Assembly: GCA_964508195.1 (NCBI GenBank)
Contig: CAZDSH010000003.1
Location: forward strand, 1-62,542
From: JAAYEV01 sp964508195
Lineage (GTDB): Bacteria > Bacillota > Clostridia > Ch29
Direction: 5' to 3'
DNA length: 62,542 nt
The notes beneath the pieces were generated by a model. That model saw nothing but the letters and a program-made list of their open reading frames with translations. It searched no databases and was not told where the DNA came from. This document shows, piece by piece, positions 8,362-16,830 of the stretch (position 1 is the first letter of the stretch; each line of letters starts with the position of its first letter). Made by a program: the position numbers and the translations under genes.

Positions 8362-8910
8362 ATGAAAAGACACGTACTAATAACGGCTATGCTAATATCC
8401 ATAATGAGCCTATTGGTAGGGGGAACTGTAGCAGCTTATTTTTCTGACAATCTACACCTTCAGCCTACGGAATTTTCCTTTGCTACGGTGGATATAGAGG
8501 TCCAAAAAGTTTCCCATGACGGGGGCCCGGGGATTACCGTAGCAAAGGATACCGGGGAAGCGAAATGGACCATAAAAAATACAGGTAATAGCGATGTATA
8601 CCTAAGGGCAAAAATAATCGAACGATATGACGATAGGTTAGACTCTGTTATAGATAGGGATAATGCTTTTGTACGTTATAAAAAGGATAAACCCCGTACA
8701 ACAGAACACAGGATCAGTGATGGTCAATGGAGGGCCCGGGAGGACGGATACTTTTATTATAAAAGGCCCGTGTATAGGGATGAAACGGTGGATTTTGATC
8801 TTACCTTTAGGGTGGAGGGTTCTTGGTGGGGTAACGGAGAACTGCGTCTTCAGGTAGAGGCTATACAGGTGGCAAATATTAATAAAGACAGCGAATGGCC
8901 CTACTTTTAG
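8362..8910 (+). CDS. TasA/camelysin-like SipW-dependent secreted protein
   Basis: 182 residues. The signal is KRHVLITAMLISIMSLLVG followed by TVAAYFSD, the hallmark of SipW-processed proteins; the mature part then starts with FATVDIEVQK, as in TasA and camelysin (M73 family). The rest looks beta-rich, with the typical WTIKNTGNSDVYLRAKI strand pair and a C-terminal RLQVEAIQ strand. There is no sorting signal, so the protein is either free or built into a fibre. The ribosome site GGAAGGGGG lies about 10 bases upstream. It is 41 bp after the signal peptidase and probably in the same transcript. Whether it forms fibres or is a protease is not decided by sequence. Confidence 0.85.
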   Translation: MKRHVLITAMLISIMSLLVGGTVAAYFSDNLHLQPTEFSFATVDIEVQKVSHDGGPGITVAKDTGEAKWTIKNTGNSDVYLRAKIIERYDDRLDSVIDRDNAFVRYKKDKPRTTEHRISDGQWRAREDGYFYYKRPVYRDETVDFDLTFRVEGSWWGNGELRLQVEAIQVANINKDSEWPYF

Positions 8911-8918
8911 AGATGATA

Positions 8919-8947
8919 TTGCCAAAAAGCGGTTATGACCCTATATT
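8919..8947 (+). promoter_or_regulatory. Candidate promoter of the riboswitch transcript
   Basis: TTGCCA (8919-8924), a 17-base spacer and TATATT (8942-8947), about 50 bp before the c-di-GMP aptamer. It begins 8 bp after the preceding stop codon, so the second TasA-like gene can be transcribed separately. Confidence 0.5.
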
Positions 8948-8999
8948 GAAAGGGAGTGATTGTCAAGGGATAATAAAACATGTAAAGCGTAGTAGGGGG

Positions 9000-9114
9000 A
9001 AGATAAGGGCAAACCTGCCGAAAGGCGGGGACGCAAAGCTATAGGGCCTTTCTTATAAATTGGGATGGCAGCCTAGCCGCCGATTACTAAAAAGAAAAAT
9101 TAAAAAATCGGAGG
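9000..9114 (+). promoter_or_regulatory. Cyclic di-GMP-I (GEMM-I) riboswitch
   Basis: The conserved core of the class is present in order: GGGCAAACC (9007-9015), a helix closed by a GAAA loop (9020-9023), GACGCAAAGC (9030-9039), a TAGGGCC helix strand, and GGCAGCC (9067-9073) closing the second helix. The GAAA loop and the AAAGC segment are the ligand and tetraloop contacts of GEMM-I. Downstream, CCGATT (9080-9085) can pair with AATCGG (9106-9111), which overlaps the GGAGG ribosome site (9110-9114); no U-run terminator is seen, so control is more likely at translation. The aptamer lies immediately before the TasA-like gene at 9123. Confidence 0.9.
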
Positions 9115-9122
9115 TTAAAAAA

Positions 9123-10112
9123 ATGAAAACAAAGATTTTGATGAGCGTGTTGGCAATAGGTTTAGCGGTGGCACTAATTGGCGGTGCAACCTCTGCATGG
9201 TTTACCGACAAAGCGGATATAGCCGAGGCGGAGTTTACTGCAGGTACGGTGGAGGTAAGGGACGGAAAGATTGTCGATACCCCCTCTGCAACATTTAAAA
9301 ATATTAACCCCGGCGATACGAGGACTGTAAAATGGGAAATAAAGAATATAGGCACAAAAAAGGCGGAGTTTAGGGTAAAGCTCGATAAGCGCTGGTTTAT
9401 AGATAGGGATGATTATAAAGTATCCGATGAGCGTTTTGAAAGGTTGAAAAAAGAATATGGGGTAAATTCAAGAAGCGGATTAGAGGCTCTAATGAACACC
9501 AAATACGTTACCTTCGAGCCCGCTAATAATAATTGGGTTAAAAAAGGTAACTGGCTCTACTATGTAAAGGGTCCTGTGGAGAAAAACGAAAAAGTAGAAC
9601 TTGAATTAGATGTAACTTTTGATGGTAAGAAAATAGATAACAGATATATGGGCGCGAAGTTTGCTTTAGACGGTGTTGTTGAGGCGGTACAGGCGTCTAA
9701 TGATGCACCGAAGGACGTATGGGGTGAAAATTGGAAAAGTGGCGGAAAATGAGACGAAGAGGATCCTGAGGATCCCGGGGGTCCTGAGGATCCCGAAAAG
9801 CCGGGGGATGATACCCAGATAACCTATAAACTGACCGGTAGCAAAGAAATACAACAATTGGTGGGCCAGACGAAATACCAATTTAATATAACTAACCTGC
9901 ATGTAAAAGTAAATGGCGAACCCTTTACAGGTAAAGCGAATATAACTATATATCATAAAGATTATCCAGATATAACAATAACGGCTGAAAATGTAAATTT
10001 TGATGGTGCAGGCGATTCAGAGGCTATAATGGTTGTCCTAGATCTTAAGGTTACAAATGCATCTACAAACGCCGAAAAAATCGGGATAAAAATTGAAATA
10101 TTAAACTATTAG
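9123..10112 (+). CDS. TasA-like SipW-dependent protein with in-frame UGA at 9750-9752
   Basis: The first part (209 residues, 9123-9752) has the signal MKTKILMSVLAIGLAVALIG, then SAWFTD and the TasA-like strands FTAGTVEVRDG and VKWEIKNIGTKKAEFRVKL. It stops at TGA after WKSGGK. The same frame stays open for 120 more codons to TAG at 10110-10112: an acidic proline-rich linker of PEDP repeats, then about 95 residues of beta-rich sequence (YQFNITNLHVKVNGEPF, ITIYHKDYPDITITAEN). The downstream part has no ribosome site of its own. A hairpin (9761-9793) follows the TGA at the distance of a bacterial SECIS, and tRNA-Sec is encoded at 17686. Readthrough, selenocysteine insertion, a nonsense mutation or a base error are all possible. 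The riboswitch lies directly upstream, with GGAGG 8 bases before the ATG. Confidence 0.8.
9761..9793 (+). promoter_or_regulatory. SECIS-like hairpin after the in-frame UGA
   Basis: GGATCCTGAGGA (9761-9772) pairs with TCCTGAGGATCC (9782-9793) at 11 of 12 positions. The 9-base centre can close further to leave a small CGG loop about 24 bases after the UGA. Bacterial SECIS elements place the apical loop roughly 16-37 bases after UGA with a G at the first or second loop position, which this satisfies. The PEDP codon repeats alone could also produce such a hairpin. Confidence 0.4.
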
Positions 10113-10178
10113 ACCGATACTTAATATAGCGTAGTAGATACCTTTGTATCAGCCCATTAAATAAGGGGGGCTAAAATT

Positions 10179-10961
10179 ATGACCATGAAGCATAAAAAAC
10201 TAATAAAGCTCGTAAGCATAGCGTTATTAATAGCCCTCCTTAGCCTGGGTATAGCCCCTATCAAGGCCTTAGGGGAACCTATTTACAGGGAAATAGGCCG
10301 GAATAATCACCTTATAATAGAGGTATCCCAAGGGAACCTTAACACCGATAACCTTAACCCCGGGGACAAAAAAGAGGCGCATCTAAGGCTTACTAATAAA
10401 GGACCAGGGGACATTATCCTCTATATACGAACGAAAATAATAAAAGAAAATACATTACGGGGGGCCTATTTAGCGGATATTTTGCGCCTTAACGTAAAAG
10501 ATAGTCACAACACAGTATACGATGGCACATTCCGGGATGCGGATCAAAGGGGTAATATACGCCTAGGCACCTTAAAGCCGGGGTCCGAGAAAATTTTAGG
10601 GTTTAACGCAGAGCTGCCCGGCGCTAAAACCGGTAACGAATATCAAGGTGCCTCTATGAAAGTAATATGGATATTTACGGTGCAGACCCCCGTAGACGGC
10701 AACGACGATGATGATGACAGCGGCGGCGGGGACAATGGAGGCAGCGGTGATGATGATAACGATGATGATAGCGATGAGGGGATAATCATAATAGATGAGG
10801 AAGATATATTTACGCCCCCTGTCGAACCTATAACCATCGAGGATGAGGACCTGCCGTGGATGCCAAAGACCGGTGAGGCTATACCCTATACATTCTATAT
10901 AGCCGGCATCATCGCTATAATAACGGGGATGGGACTACTTATAAGAAAAACCGAAGGCTAG
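10179..10961 (+). CDS. LPXTG-type cell-wall-anchored surface protein
   Basis: 260 residues with a standard Sec signal peptide (hydrophobic 11-28, cleavage near IKALGEP) rather than a SipW-type one. The ectodomain (about 30-165) has TasA-like strand motifs (NLNPGDKKEAHLRLTNKGPGD, IRLGTLKPGSEKIL). A spacer of D, G, N and S follows (about 170-200), then the sorting region: MPKTGE, a hydrophobic span (FYIAGIIAIITGMGLLI) and the basic tail RKTEG. The sorting motif is MPKTG rather than LPxTG. The ribosome site AAGGGGGG suits ATG 10179. The sortase gene follows 49 bp later and is its likely partner. It may be the wall anchor for the TasA-like proteins, which lack sorting signals. Confidence 0.88.
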   Translation: MTMKHKKLIKLVSIALLIALLSLGIAPIKALGEPIYREIGRNNHLIIEVSQGNLNTDNLNPGDKKEAHLRLTNKGPGDIILYIRTKIIKENTLRGAYLADILRLNVKDSHNTVYDGTFRDADQRGNIRLGTLKPGSEKILGFNAELPGAKTGNEYQGASMKVIWIFTVQTPVDGNDDDDDSGGGDNGGSGDDDNDDDSDEGIIIIDEEDIFTPPVEPITIEDEDLPWMPKTGEAIPYTFYIAGIIAIITGMGLLIRKTEG

Positions 10962-10990
10962 GGATACCCTTTTTGGAGGGTTTCCTTTTT
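10962..10990 (+). terminator. Terminator-like hairpin before the sortase gene
   Basis: GGATACCCT (10962-10970) pairs with AGGGTTTCC (10977-10985) with one mismatch and is followed by TTTTT. It lies between the LPXTG gene and the sortase and would lower sortase transcript relative to its substrate. Confidence 0.55.
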
Positions 10991-11010
10991 ATTTAACGGA
11001 GGCATAACCT

Positions 11011-11652
11011 ATGAGAAAAACCGTTGCAATAATTCTTATCATAGCGGGCATTTTATTAATCGCATATCCGAAGGTGAAGGAGTTTTATTATGACCACAAA
11101 AAAGCACAGCTTCTGGCCGCCTGGGAACAGAGTATGGATATTTTGGATCTAAGGGACCCCGACGAGGGCGGAACGGCCACGCCGGTTGATATTGATAATG
11201 ATAAAGCTAATTCAAAGGAGGATAAATACTTACAATACATCCAACAAAACGTAGAGGGTATGCTTAAGATAGATAGAATAGGACTTAATATGCCTATCCT
11301 TAAAGGTGCCACGGAGGAAAACCTCCTCGTTTCCATTGCTAGCCTAGAAGGTTCTTCGGGCCCCGGCGAGGTGGGGAATTATTGTATAGCCGGACACCGA
11401 TGCCGCACTACGGGCAGACATTTTAATAAGCTCGACGAATTAGGAAAAGGTGACATTTTAAAGGTGAGTACAGGTGATAGTAATTATATATACGAAGTCT
11501 TCGAAAAGCTAATAGTAAAGCCCACGGACACCCGGGTATTGGCATCCCGGGGGGACGAAAAGCTAATAACCCTTATAACCTGTGATTATAGCGAAAGTCC
11601 GACGGTACGCCTCGTGATACGAGGACGTATTACGGTATCGGACGCCCTATAG
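11011..11652 (+). CDS. Sortase (class D-like transpeptidase)
   Basis: 213 residues. An N-terminal membrane anchor (about 5-22) precedes the sortase barrel. Catalytic residues are visible: His in IAGHRCRTTG (about 128), Cys in LITCDY (about 190) and Arg in RLVIRGR (about 205). The box IAGHR-x6-F-x2-L-x2-L-x-KGD resembles class D enzymes; the class call is inference. It should cut the MPKTG motif of the preceding gene and attach that protein to peptidoglycan or to a partner subunit. The ribosome site ACGGAGGC is 8 bases upstream. It ends the locus, before a strong bidirectional terminator. Confidence 0.92.
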   Translation: MRKTVAIILIIAGILLIAYPKVKEFYYDHKKAQLLAAWEQSMDILDLRDPDEGGTATPVDIDNDKANSKEDKYLQYIQQNVEGMLKIDRIGLNMPILKGATEENLLVSIASLEGSSGPGEVGNYCIAGHRCRTTGRHFNKLDELGKGDILKVSTGDSNYIYEVFEKLIVKPTDTRVLASRGDEKLITLITCDYSESPTVRLVIRGRITVSDAL

Positions 11653-11693
11653 GTTTTTGTCGACCCTTTAACAAAACAAAAAATATTAATATT

Positions 11694-11734
11694 AAGGCCC
11701 CGGAGCCGAGCTTTTTTGGCTATACCGGGGCCTT
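11694..11734. terminator. Bidirectional terminator
   Basis: AAGGCCCCGG (11694-11703) and CCGGGGCCTT (11725-11734) form a perfect 10-bp G/C-rich stem between convergent genes, the sortase on + and the chemoreceptor on -. Confidence 0.8.
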
Positions 11735-11769
11735 TTGAAATACAAATATATACTTTTTAGCAGATGGGG

Positions 11770-13824
11770 CTAAAACTTAAATCTATCCACCAATGATTTC
11801 AAATGTTCAGCCATCTTCGATTGTCCCTCCGCAGCGGCGGATACCTCCTCTACGGCTTTAGTGGTATCGTTAACGTTGCTACCTATTTCCTGGGATGATG
11901 CAGCGGTCTCTTCGACGGTGGCGGCTATATTTTCTATGGCATCGTTTATTTCGCCCATTAGTGAAGCGATCTTCGACGAAGCCGTAGAGAATTCCTCCGT
12001 CAGCTCCTTCATATATAGTGCATCGGCGGCGTATTGCGCTCCGGCCTTTTCAAACATATCATAATCGGCACCTACTTCGTCGTTCATAAACTTAAGTATA
12101 TCCCCGGCGTTTAGTGCCAATTTATCCACCGCTTTTTTTACGCCTTCGACTACCTGCTGAATCTCTTCAGTCGTTTCCGCAGCATGCTCGGCCAATTTTC
12201 TTACTTCATCGGCTACCACCGCAAACCCGCGCCCCTGTTCACCGGCCCTAGCAGCTTCTATAGCGGCGTTTAGTGCCAACAAATTCGTCTGTTCGGCGAT
12301 CTCCGAAATAACCTCGGTCATGCGAAGGATATCCTCTACTACCTTTACCTCCTCAATAGCTTTTTTAATAGCCAGCTCTTTTTGTTCATATATATCTGAT
12401 GTCGCCCGTCGCGAATCCGCTACCGATTGTTTTATATCCTCGGCACGTTTTTCTATCGCCGCGGCTTCCTTTGCACCCTCCCCGGCACCGGCCTCTAGGT
12501 TTTGGGCACTATTTCTTATTTCCGTACTAGAGGCCGCTACCTCCTGTACCGAAGCACTTGTTTCCTCCATACCCGCAGCGATCTGTTCCACGGAAGCGTT
12601 TATACTTTGGCTCTGGGCCGCCACTTCCTCGGCTATAGATAGAAGCTCCTGGCTCCCGGTATTGGCCCGTCCTGCACTGTCACCGATTTGTTGTACTAGC
12701 TCTTTTATATTATTTTGCATCACGGCGAGGGATTCGGCAACTTGGCCTATTTCGTCCTTGCGGTTTATGTACTTAGTGCTGTCATCCCCCTGGGCATAGG
12801 CAAAATCGTACTCCGCGAGACGTTTTATATTGTTAGTAAGGCTTGCGATGGGGTTGACTATCATATTTGAGAAAACCGCTGCTAGGGCTAATGCTATGGC
12901 AACTACTACGCCGGAGGCTAGGGTGATAGCCCTTTTTGTATTATCTATTCGCTGCAATACCTCGGCTAGCGGACAGGTCACGGCTACGGACCAGCCCGTT
13001 GATTCCAACGGTGCATAGGCAACGATGTTTTTACTGTTATCGTATTCATACCTGCCTAACCCTTTTTCGCCGGCACACATTTTAGTTATTACATCGGCTA
13101 AAGGGGCCAGTTCTTTGTTACTCGCTGCAAGCTCTATGATCTTTTCCTGACCCGTGACCTTTTCTATATCCCTATGGGCAATAGTTTTTCCATCGTTGTC
13201 AACGGCGAAGGCATAACCACTTTGGCCGTATTCTATGTTCCCTACGAGTTCAGAAAACTGTGTACTATCGACGACGCCAACGACCAGTCCATCTATTTCT
13301 CCCGTGGCATAATGATATATGGGGGCAGTATAGACGAATACTGTGGAATTATCGAGCCTGCTTGCCATTGTACTTGAAATAAAGGATTCGCCCCGTATCG
13401 CCTCGGAGAAATATTCCCTATCGCTTATTTGAGCGCTACTGCCATCGTTAAATATCGCATTGCCATCTTTGTCCGCAATACCTATCTGTAAAAACCCTAG
13501 CTCCTTAGCCCGTTCAAACTCATCCCGGAGTGCGTTCATTTTCTCTTCATCCGTCGCATCCCTATCACCCTGGACGCCGCGGAATACATTTCGGCCGGCG
13601 GCGGCCTCCACTATAAGGAGCTTTGCCTGGGAACGTAAGTCCACAGCCCCGGCTACCTGCTCCGCTACCTTTAGCATAGCTTCGCTGGCCTCATCCTCTA
13701 AGGCTATGCTGCTGTTGTTTATACTGATAAAAGCGACAATCAAACAGGCAGCTAATACAACTATTCCAAAAAGAAATATGAGCCTACCCCGCAATCCCCG
13801 AATTTTGGTCAATATTTTATCCAT
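11770..13824 (-). CDS. Methyl-accepting chemotaxis protein
   Basis: 684 residues. TM1 (about 14-36) and TM2 (about 300-320) flank an extracellular ligand domain of the double-Cache type, recognised by its layout and by motifs such as DREYFSEAIRGE and FAVDNDGKTIAHRD. HAMP follows (about 320-375), then the signalling coiled coil with the hairpin tip EQTNLLALNAAIEAARAGEQ and GRGFAVVADEVRKLAE, which contacts CheA/CheW. The ATG at 13824 has GGGAGTG about 8 bases upstream and is preferred to the GTG nine bases earlier. No chemotaxis partners are nearby, so it is an orphan receptor; its ligand is unknown, but Cache receptors often sense small organic acids or amino acids. Confidence 0.93.
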   Translation of the reverse strand: MDKILTKIRGLRGRLIFLFGIVVLAACLIVAFISINNSSIALEDEASEAMLKVAEQVAGAVDLRSQAKLLIVEAAAGRNVFRGVQGDRDATDEEKMNALRDEFERAKELGFLQIGIADKDGNAIFNDGSSAQISDREYFSEAIRGESFISSTMASRLDNSTVFVYTAPIYHYATGEIDGLVVGVVDSTQFSELVGNIEYGQSGYAFAVDNDGKTIAHRDIEKVTGQEKIIELAASNKELAPLADVITKMCAGEKGLGRYEYDNSKNIVAYAPLESTGWSVAVTCPLAEVLQRIDNTKRAITLASGVVVAIALALAAVFSNMIVNPIASLTNNIKRLAEYDFAYAQGDDSTKYINRKDEIGQVAESLAVMQNNIKELVQQIGDSAGRANTGSQELLSIAEEVAAQSQSINASVEQIAAGMEETSASVQEVAASSTEIRNSAQNLEAGAGEGAKEAAAIEKRAEDIKQSVADSRRATSDIYEQKELAIKKAIEEVKVVEDILRMTEVISEIAEQTNLLALNAAIEAARAGEQGRGFAVVADEVRKLAEHAAETTEEIQQVVEGVKKAVDKLALNAGDILKFMNDEVGADYDMFEKAGAQYAADALYMKELTEEFSTASSKIASLMGEINDAIENIAATVEETAASSQEIGSNVNDTTKAVEEVSAAAEGQSKMAEHLKSLVDRFKF

Positions 13825-14169
13825 ACCTTTCACTCCCTGTCGTAGTATAGTAAATGGAGTAACTATTGTTAATTATAGAAATACCCATTAATATGTATTA
13901 TAATCAATATTGACGTCATAGGCTATTCTATTTTGAGCCGCATCTTTTTAGCCGTTGTCGTAGGATAGGGTAGTTAACGCTTAAAATATCCGTAAATAAA
14001 GCAAAGGTTAAGGGATTGACAAAGCGAAGTAGCCCGTGAACTGAGAAGAAGAACCGGGTACAAAACAAAAAACATATAGTATCTACACGGATTTGTCTGG
14101 CAGCAAAAAATTGTATAGGTTATAATAAACTTATGAAAATTTGGAACTATTAACGGAGGGCTTAAATCT
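13825..14169. other. Divergent intergenic region
   Basis: About 345 bp between the chemoreceptor (-) and the helicase (+). It must hold both promoters. A TTATAAT near 14120 is a reasonable -10 for the helicase, but no convincing -35 accompanies it. No RNA motif is recognised. Confidence 0.4.
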
Positions 14170-16824
14170 ATGGCACGAAATACGAAAAAGGACAAAGAAC
14201 AGCTACATGTTTATTTTACGTCCCTAGGTTTTATTGTTGATATTGACGAGGAGCTGGCAAAACTACAAAAAGCATCCTACAAGGACTGGGCGGTGCGGTT
14301 TTCAGAAAACAAGTATAGCGCCCTATTTCACCTTGGCTTCAAAGAAAGGGCCCGATGGTTTTCGCCGTCCCTCGAGTATTTGCATCGTATAGCGGGTCTA
14401 CTTATTAAAAGAATAAGCCAACAGACGGATCTGGAGATCAGCCGGGATGCCATAGAGGCCAAGCTACAGGAGGATGAGTTAAAAAAACTAAAGGATGAGG
14501 CCCCCTTTGTCCTGGGGATGGAACATATTGACGAAGCATGGATTCTAAGCCTTTGGGACGAATTATTATCCGTGTTCCGTTCAGAGATAAGAGTTTACGA
14601 CGGTACCGTTAAAAGGTATTTTGCAGATTATAGTTCTAATATCAATATCGCGGGTAGGGTATTCTTTCATATGGTGGAGAGCAAAGACGAAAAGTACCCC
14701 TTTGCTTTTATGGCCACTTATTCGACAAAACCCGTTAAGAGCAAGCGTGCGGTGCATACGCCCCTAAGGAACGCCCTAGAGGAATTTAAAGGGGAAGAAA
14801 AGAAACTGCTAAATCTTATTTCATCGGTTATAAAGGCTGCGGAAAAGAGCGACTTTATTTCTGAACTCTTAGAAAACGGGGAACTGTTCGTCCCTTTAAA
14901 ACTAACTAAGGATGAGGCGTACACTTTCCTTATAGAAATTCCGATTTACGAGGAAGCGGGCATCATGTGTCGTGTACCGGATTGGTGGCGAAGGGATAGT
15001 AATTCTATAGGGATTTCAATTAATGTGGGGGATAAAGAACCCTCCAAAGTGGGCCTTGACGCTATTTTAGATTTTACGCCCGTACTCAAAATAGGGGATG
15101 AAACCCTTAGCGAAGAAGAGTTAAGGGAATTTCTAAATATGGCTGAGGGGCTAATAAAATATAAGGGGAAATGGGTTGAAATAAGTAAGGGCAAATTAGA
15201 GGCACTACTCCAGGCCTTTGATAGAGTAAAGGACATTACAAAGCAGGGGGCATTGTCCCTAGGGGATGCTATGAGGCTCGAACTAAAGGGCGGCGAGCTT
15301 TTGGATATACCGGAGGAGGATATAGATATATCCATCACCAACGGGCAATGGCTCAAAAAAATGAAGGAGAACCTCATACATCCCGGGAAACTGCCGTCGA
15401 TAAAAACTGTATCTACTTTACAAGGGACATTACGGCCCTATCAAAGGGATGGCTACCAATGGTTACATCAGATGTCCAACATGGGGCTTGGGGCATGCCT
15501 AGCCGACGATATGGGCCTAGGTAAGACTGTTCAGGTTATCGCTTATTTAGAATACGTAAGGACTCATTATGGGGGCCGGGCGTTATTGGTTTTGCCTGCT
15601 TCTTTAATAGGCAACTGGCAAAGGGAGATAGAAAGGTTTGCACCGGATATGCCCTACCAGATATTGCACAGAAGTGCCCTAGGAGCGAAGGACGAGCTAA
15701 AAATAAAGGCGGGTCGTTTTCTGTACATTACTACCTATGGTATGGCAGCTAGACTAGAGGAGCTAAAAGATGAGGTATGGGACTATCTAATATTAGATGA
15801 GGCCCAGGCTATAAAGAACCCCGGCACGAAACAGACCAAAGCGATTAAGGAAATACCGGCTTCGAAGAAAATCGCTATGACCGGGACCCCCATCGAAAAC
15901 CGGTTAGGGGATTTATGGTCTCTGTTTGATTTTTTAAACAAAGGGCTCCTTGGAACGCCTAAAGAGTTTACGGCCTTTACGAAGGAATTAAAAGATCATT
16001 CCGAAGGCTACGCAAGGCTCCGTAGGATGGTGCAGCCCTTTATTTTAAGGAGATTAAAGACAGACAAGAACGTTATATCGGATTTGCCGGATAAGATAGA
16101 AATAAATTCTTATACTATGTTATCCGCTAAACAGGTTGCACTATATAAGCAACTGCTACGTCAAATAGAACAAAAGCTCGAAGACGCTGAGGGGATTGGA
16201 CGGAAAGGGCTCATTCTGTCAAGTATCATGAAATTTAAACAAATCTGTAACCATCCGGACCAGTATATAGGCCGGGAGGATTTTAAGCCGGGTCATAGCG
16301 GCAAGTTTGAACAGTTGAAAGGGATTTGTGATACGATTTGTGAAAAACGTGAGCGCGTTCTCGTATTTACACAGTTTAGAGAGATGACTGAACCGATTTC
16401 GGATTTCCTGGCGGAGATATTCGGTAAGCGCGGGTTTGTGCTCCATGGTGGAACACCGATTAAAAAGCGCAGTGAAATAGTGGAGAAGTTTAACGGTGAA
16501 CAATACATCCCCTATACGGTGTTATCGTTAAAGGCCGGCGGAGTGGGGCTGAATTTAGCTGCGGCTAATCATGTGATTCACTTTGACCGATGGTGGAACC
16601 CGGCGGTGGAAAACCAGGCTACGGACCGTGCATTTCGCATCGGGCAGACTAAGGATGTTATGGTGCATAAATTCGTCACAAAGGGTACAATAGAAGAAAA
16701 GATTGATGAAATATTAAAGGAAAAACAGAAGTTATCCGATGATATATTAAGTGAAGGCGGCGAACAATGGATTACGGAATACAATAACGAGGAATTGATG
16801 GAGCTGTTTGCATTAGGGGGGTGA
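14170..16824 (+). CDS. SNF2-family DEAD/DEAH-type helicase/ATPase
   Basis: 884 residues. The N-terminal 420 residues form the variable region typical of bacterial Swi2/Snf2 proteins. The ATPase core starts with LRPYQRDGYQWL, Walker A DDMGLGKTVQ (about 446), a DEAQ box LDEAQAIKN (about 543), MTGTPIENRLGDLWSL, then the C-terminal helicase domain with LSLKAGGVGLNLAAANHV and the arginine-finger region DRAFRIGQ. These enzymes translocate on double-stranded DNA and remodel protein-DNA complexes. ACGGAGGGC sits 9 bases before the ATG. The SWIM-domain gene follows after 6 bp; this pair is common in Firmicutes and the two probably act together. Confidence 0.93.
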   Translation: MARNTKKDKEQLHVYFTSLGFIVDIDEELAKLQKASYKDWAVRFSENKYSALFHLGFKERARWFSPSLEYLHRIAGLLIKRISQQTDLEISRDAIEAKLQEDELKKLKDEAPFVLGMEHIDEAWILSLWDELLSVFRSEIRVYDGTVKRYFADYSSNINIAGRVFFHMVESKDEKYPFAFMATYSTKPVKSKRAVHTPLRNALEEFKGEEKKLLNLISSVIKAAEKSDFISELLENGELFVPLKLTKDEAYTFLIEIPIYEEAGIMCRVPDWWRRDSNSIGISINVGDKEPSKVGLDAILDFTPVLKIGDETLSEEELREFLNMAEGLIKYKGKWVEISKGKLEALLQAFDRVKDITKQGALSLGDAMRLELKGGELLDIPEEDIDISITNGQWLKKMKENLIHPGKLPSIKTVSTLQGTLRPYQRDGYQWLHQMSNMGLGACLADDMGLGKTVQVIAYLEYVRTHYGGRALLVLPASLIGNWQREIERFAPDMPYQILHRSALGAKDELKIKAGRFLYITTYGMAARLEELKDEVWDYLILDEAQAIKNPGTKQTKAIKEIPASKKIAMTGTPIENRLGDLWSLFDFLNKGLLGTPKEFTAFTKELKDHSEGYARLRRMVQPFILRRLKTDKNVISDLPDKIEINSYTMLSAKQVALYKQLLRQIEQKLEDAEGIGRKGLILSSIMKFKQICNHPDQYIGREDFKPGHSGKFEQLKGICDTICEKRERVLVFTQFREMTEPISDFLAEIFGKRGFVLHGGTPIKKRSEIVEKFNGEQYIPYTVLSLKAGGVGLNLAAANHVIHFDRWWNPAVENQATDRAFRIGQTKDVMVHKFVTKGTIEEKIDEILKEKQKLSDDILSEGGEQWITEYNNEELMELFALGG

Positions 16825-16830
16825 TAAAGC

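Noticed and set aside
9858..10112. Independent small gene starting inside the TasA-like gene
   Set aside because: It is in the same frame as the upstream part, lacks a ribosome site, and begins in the middle of a domain; better read as the continuation past UGA.
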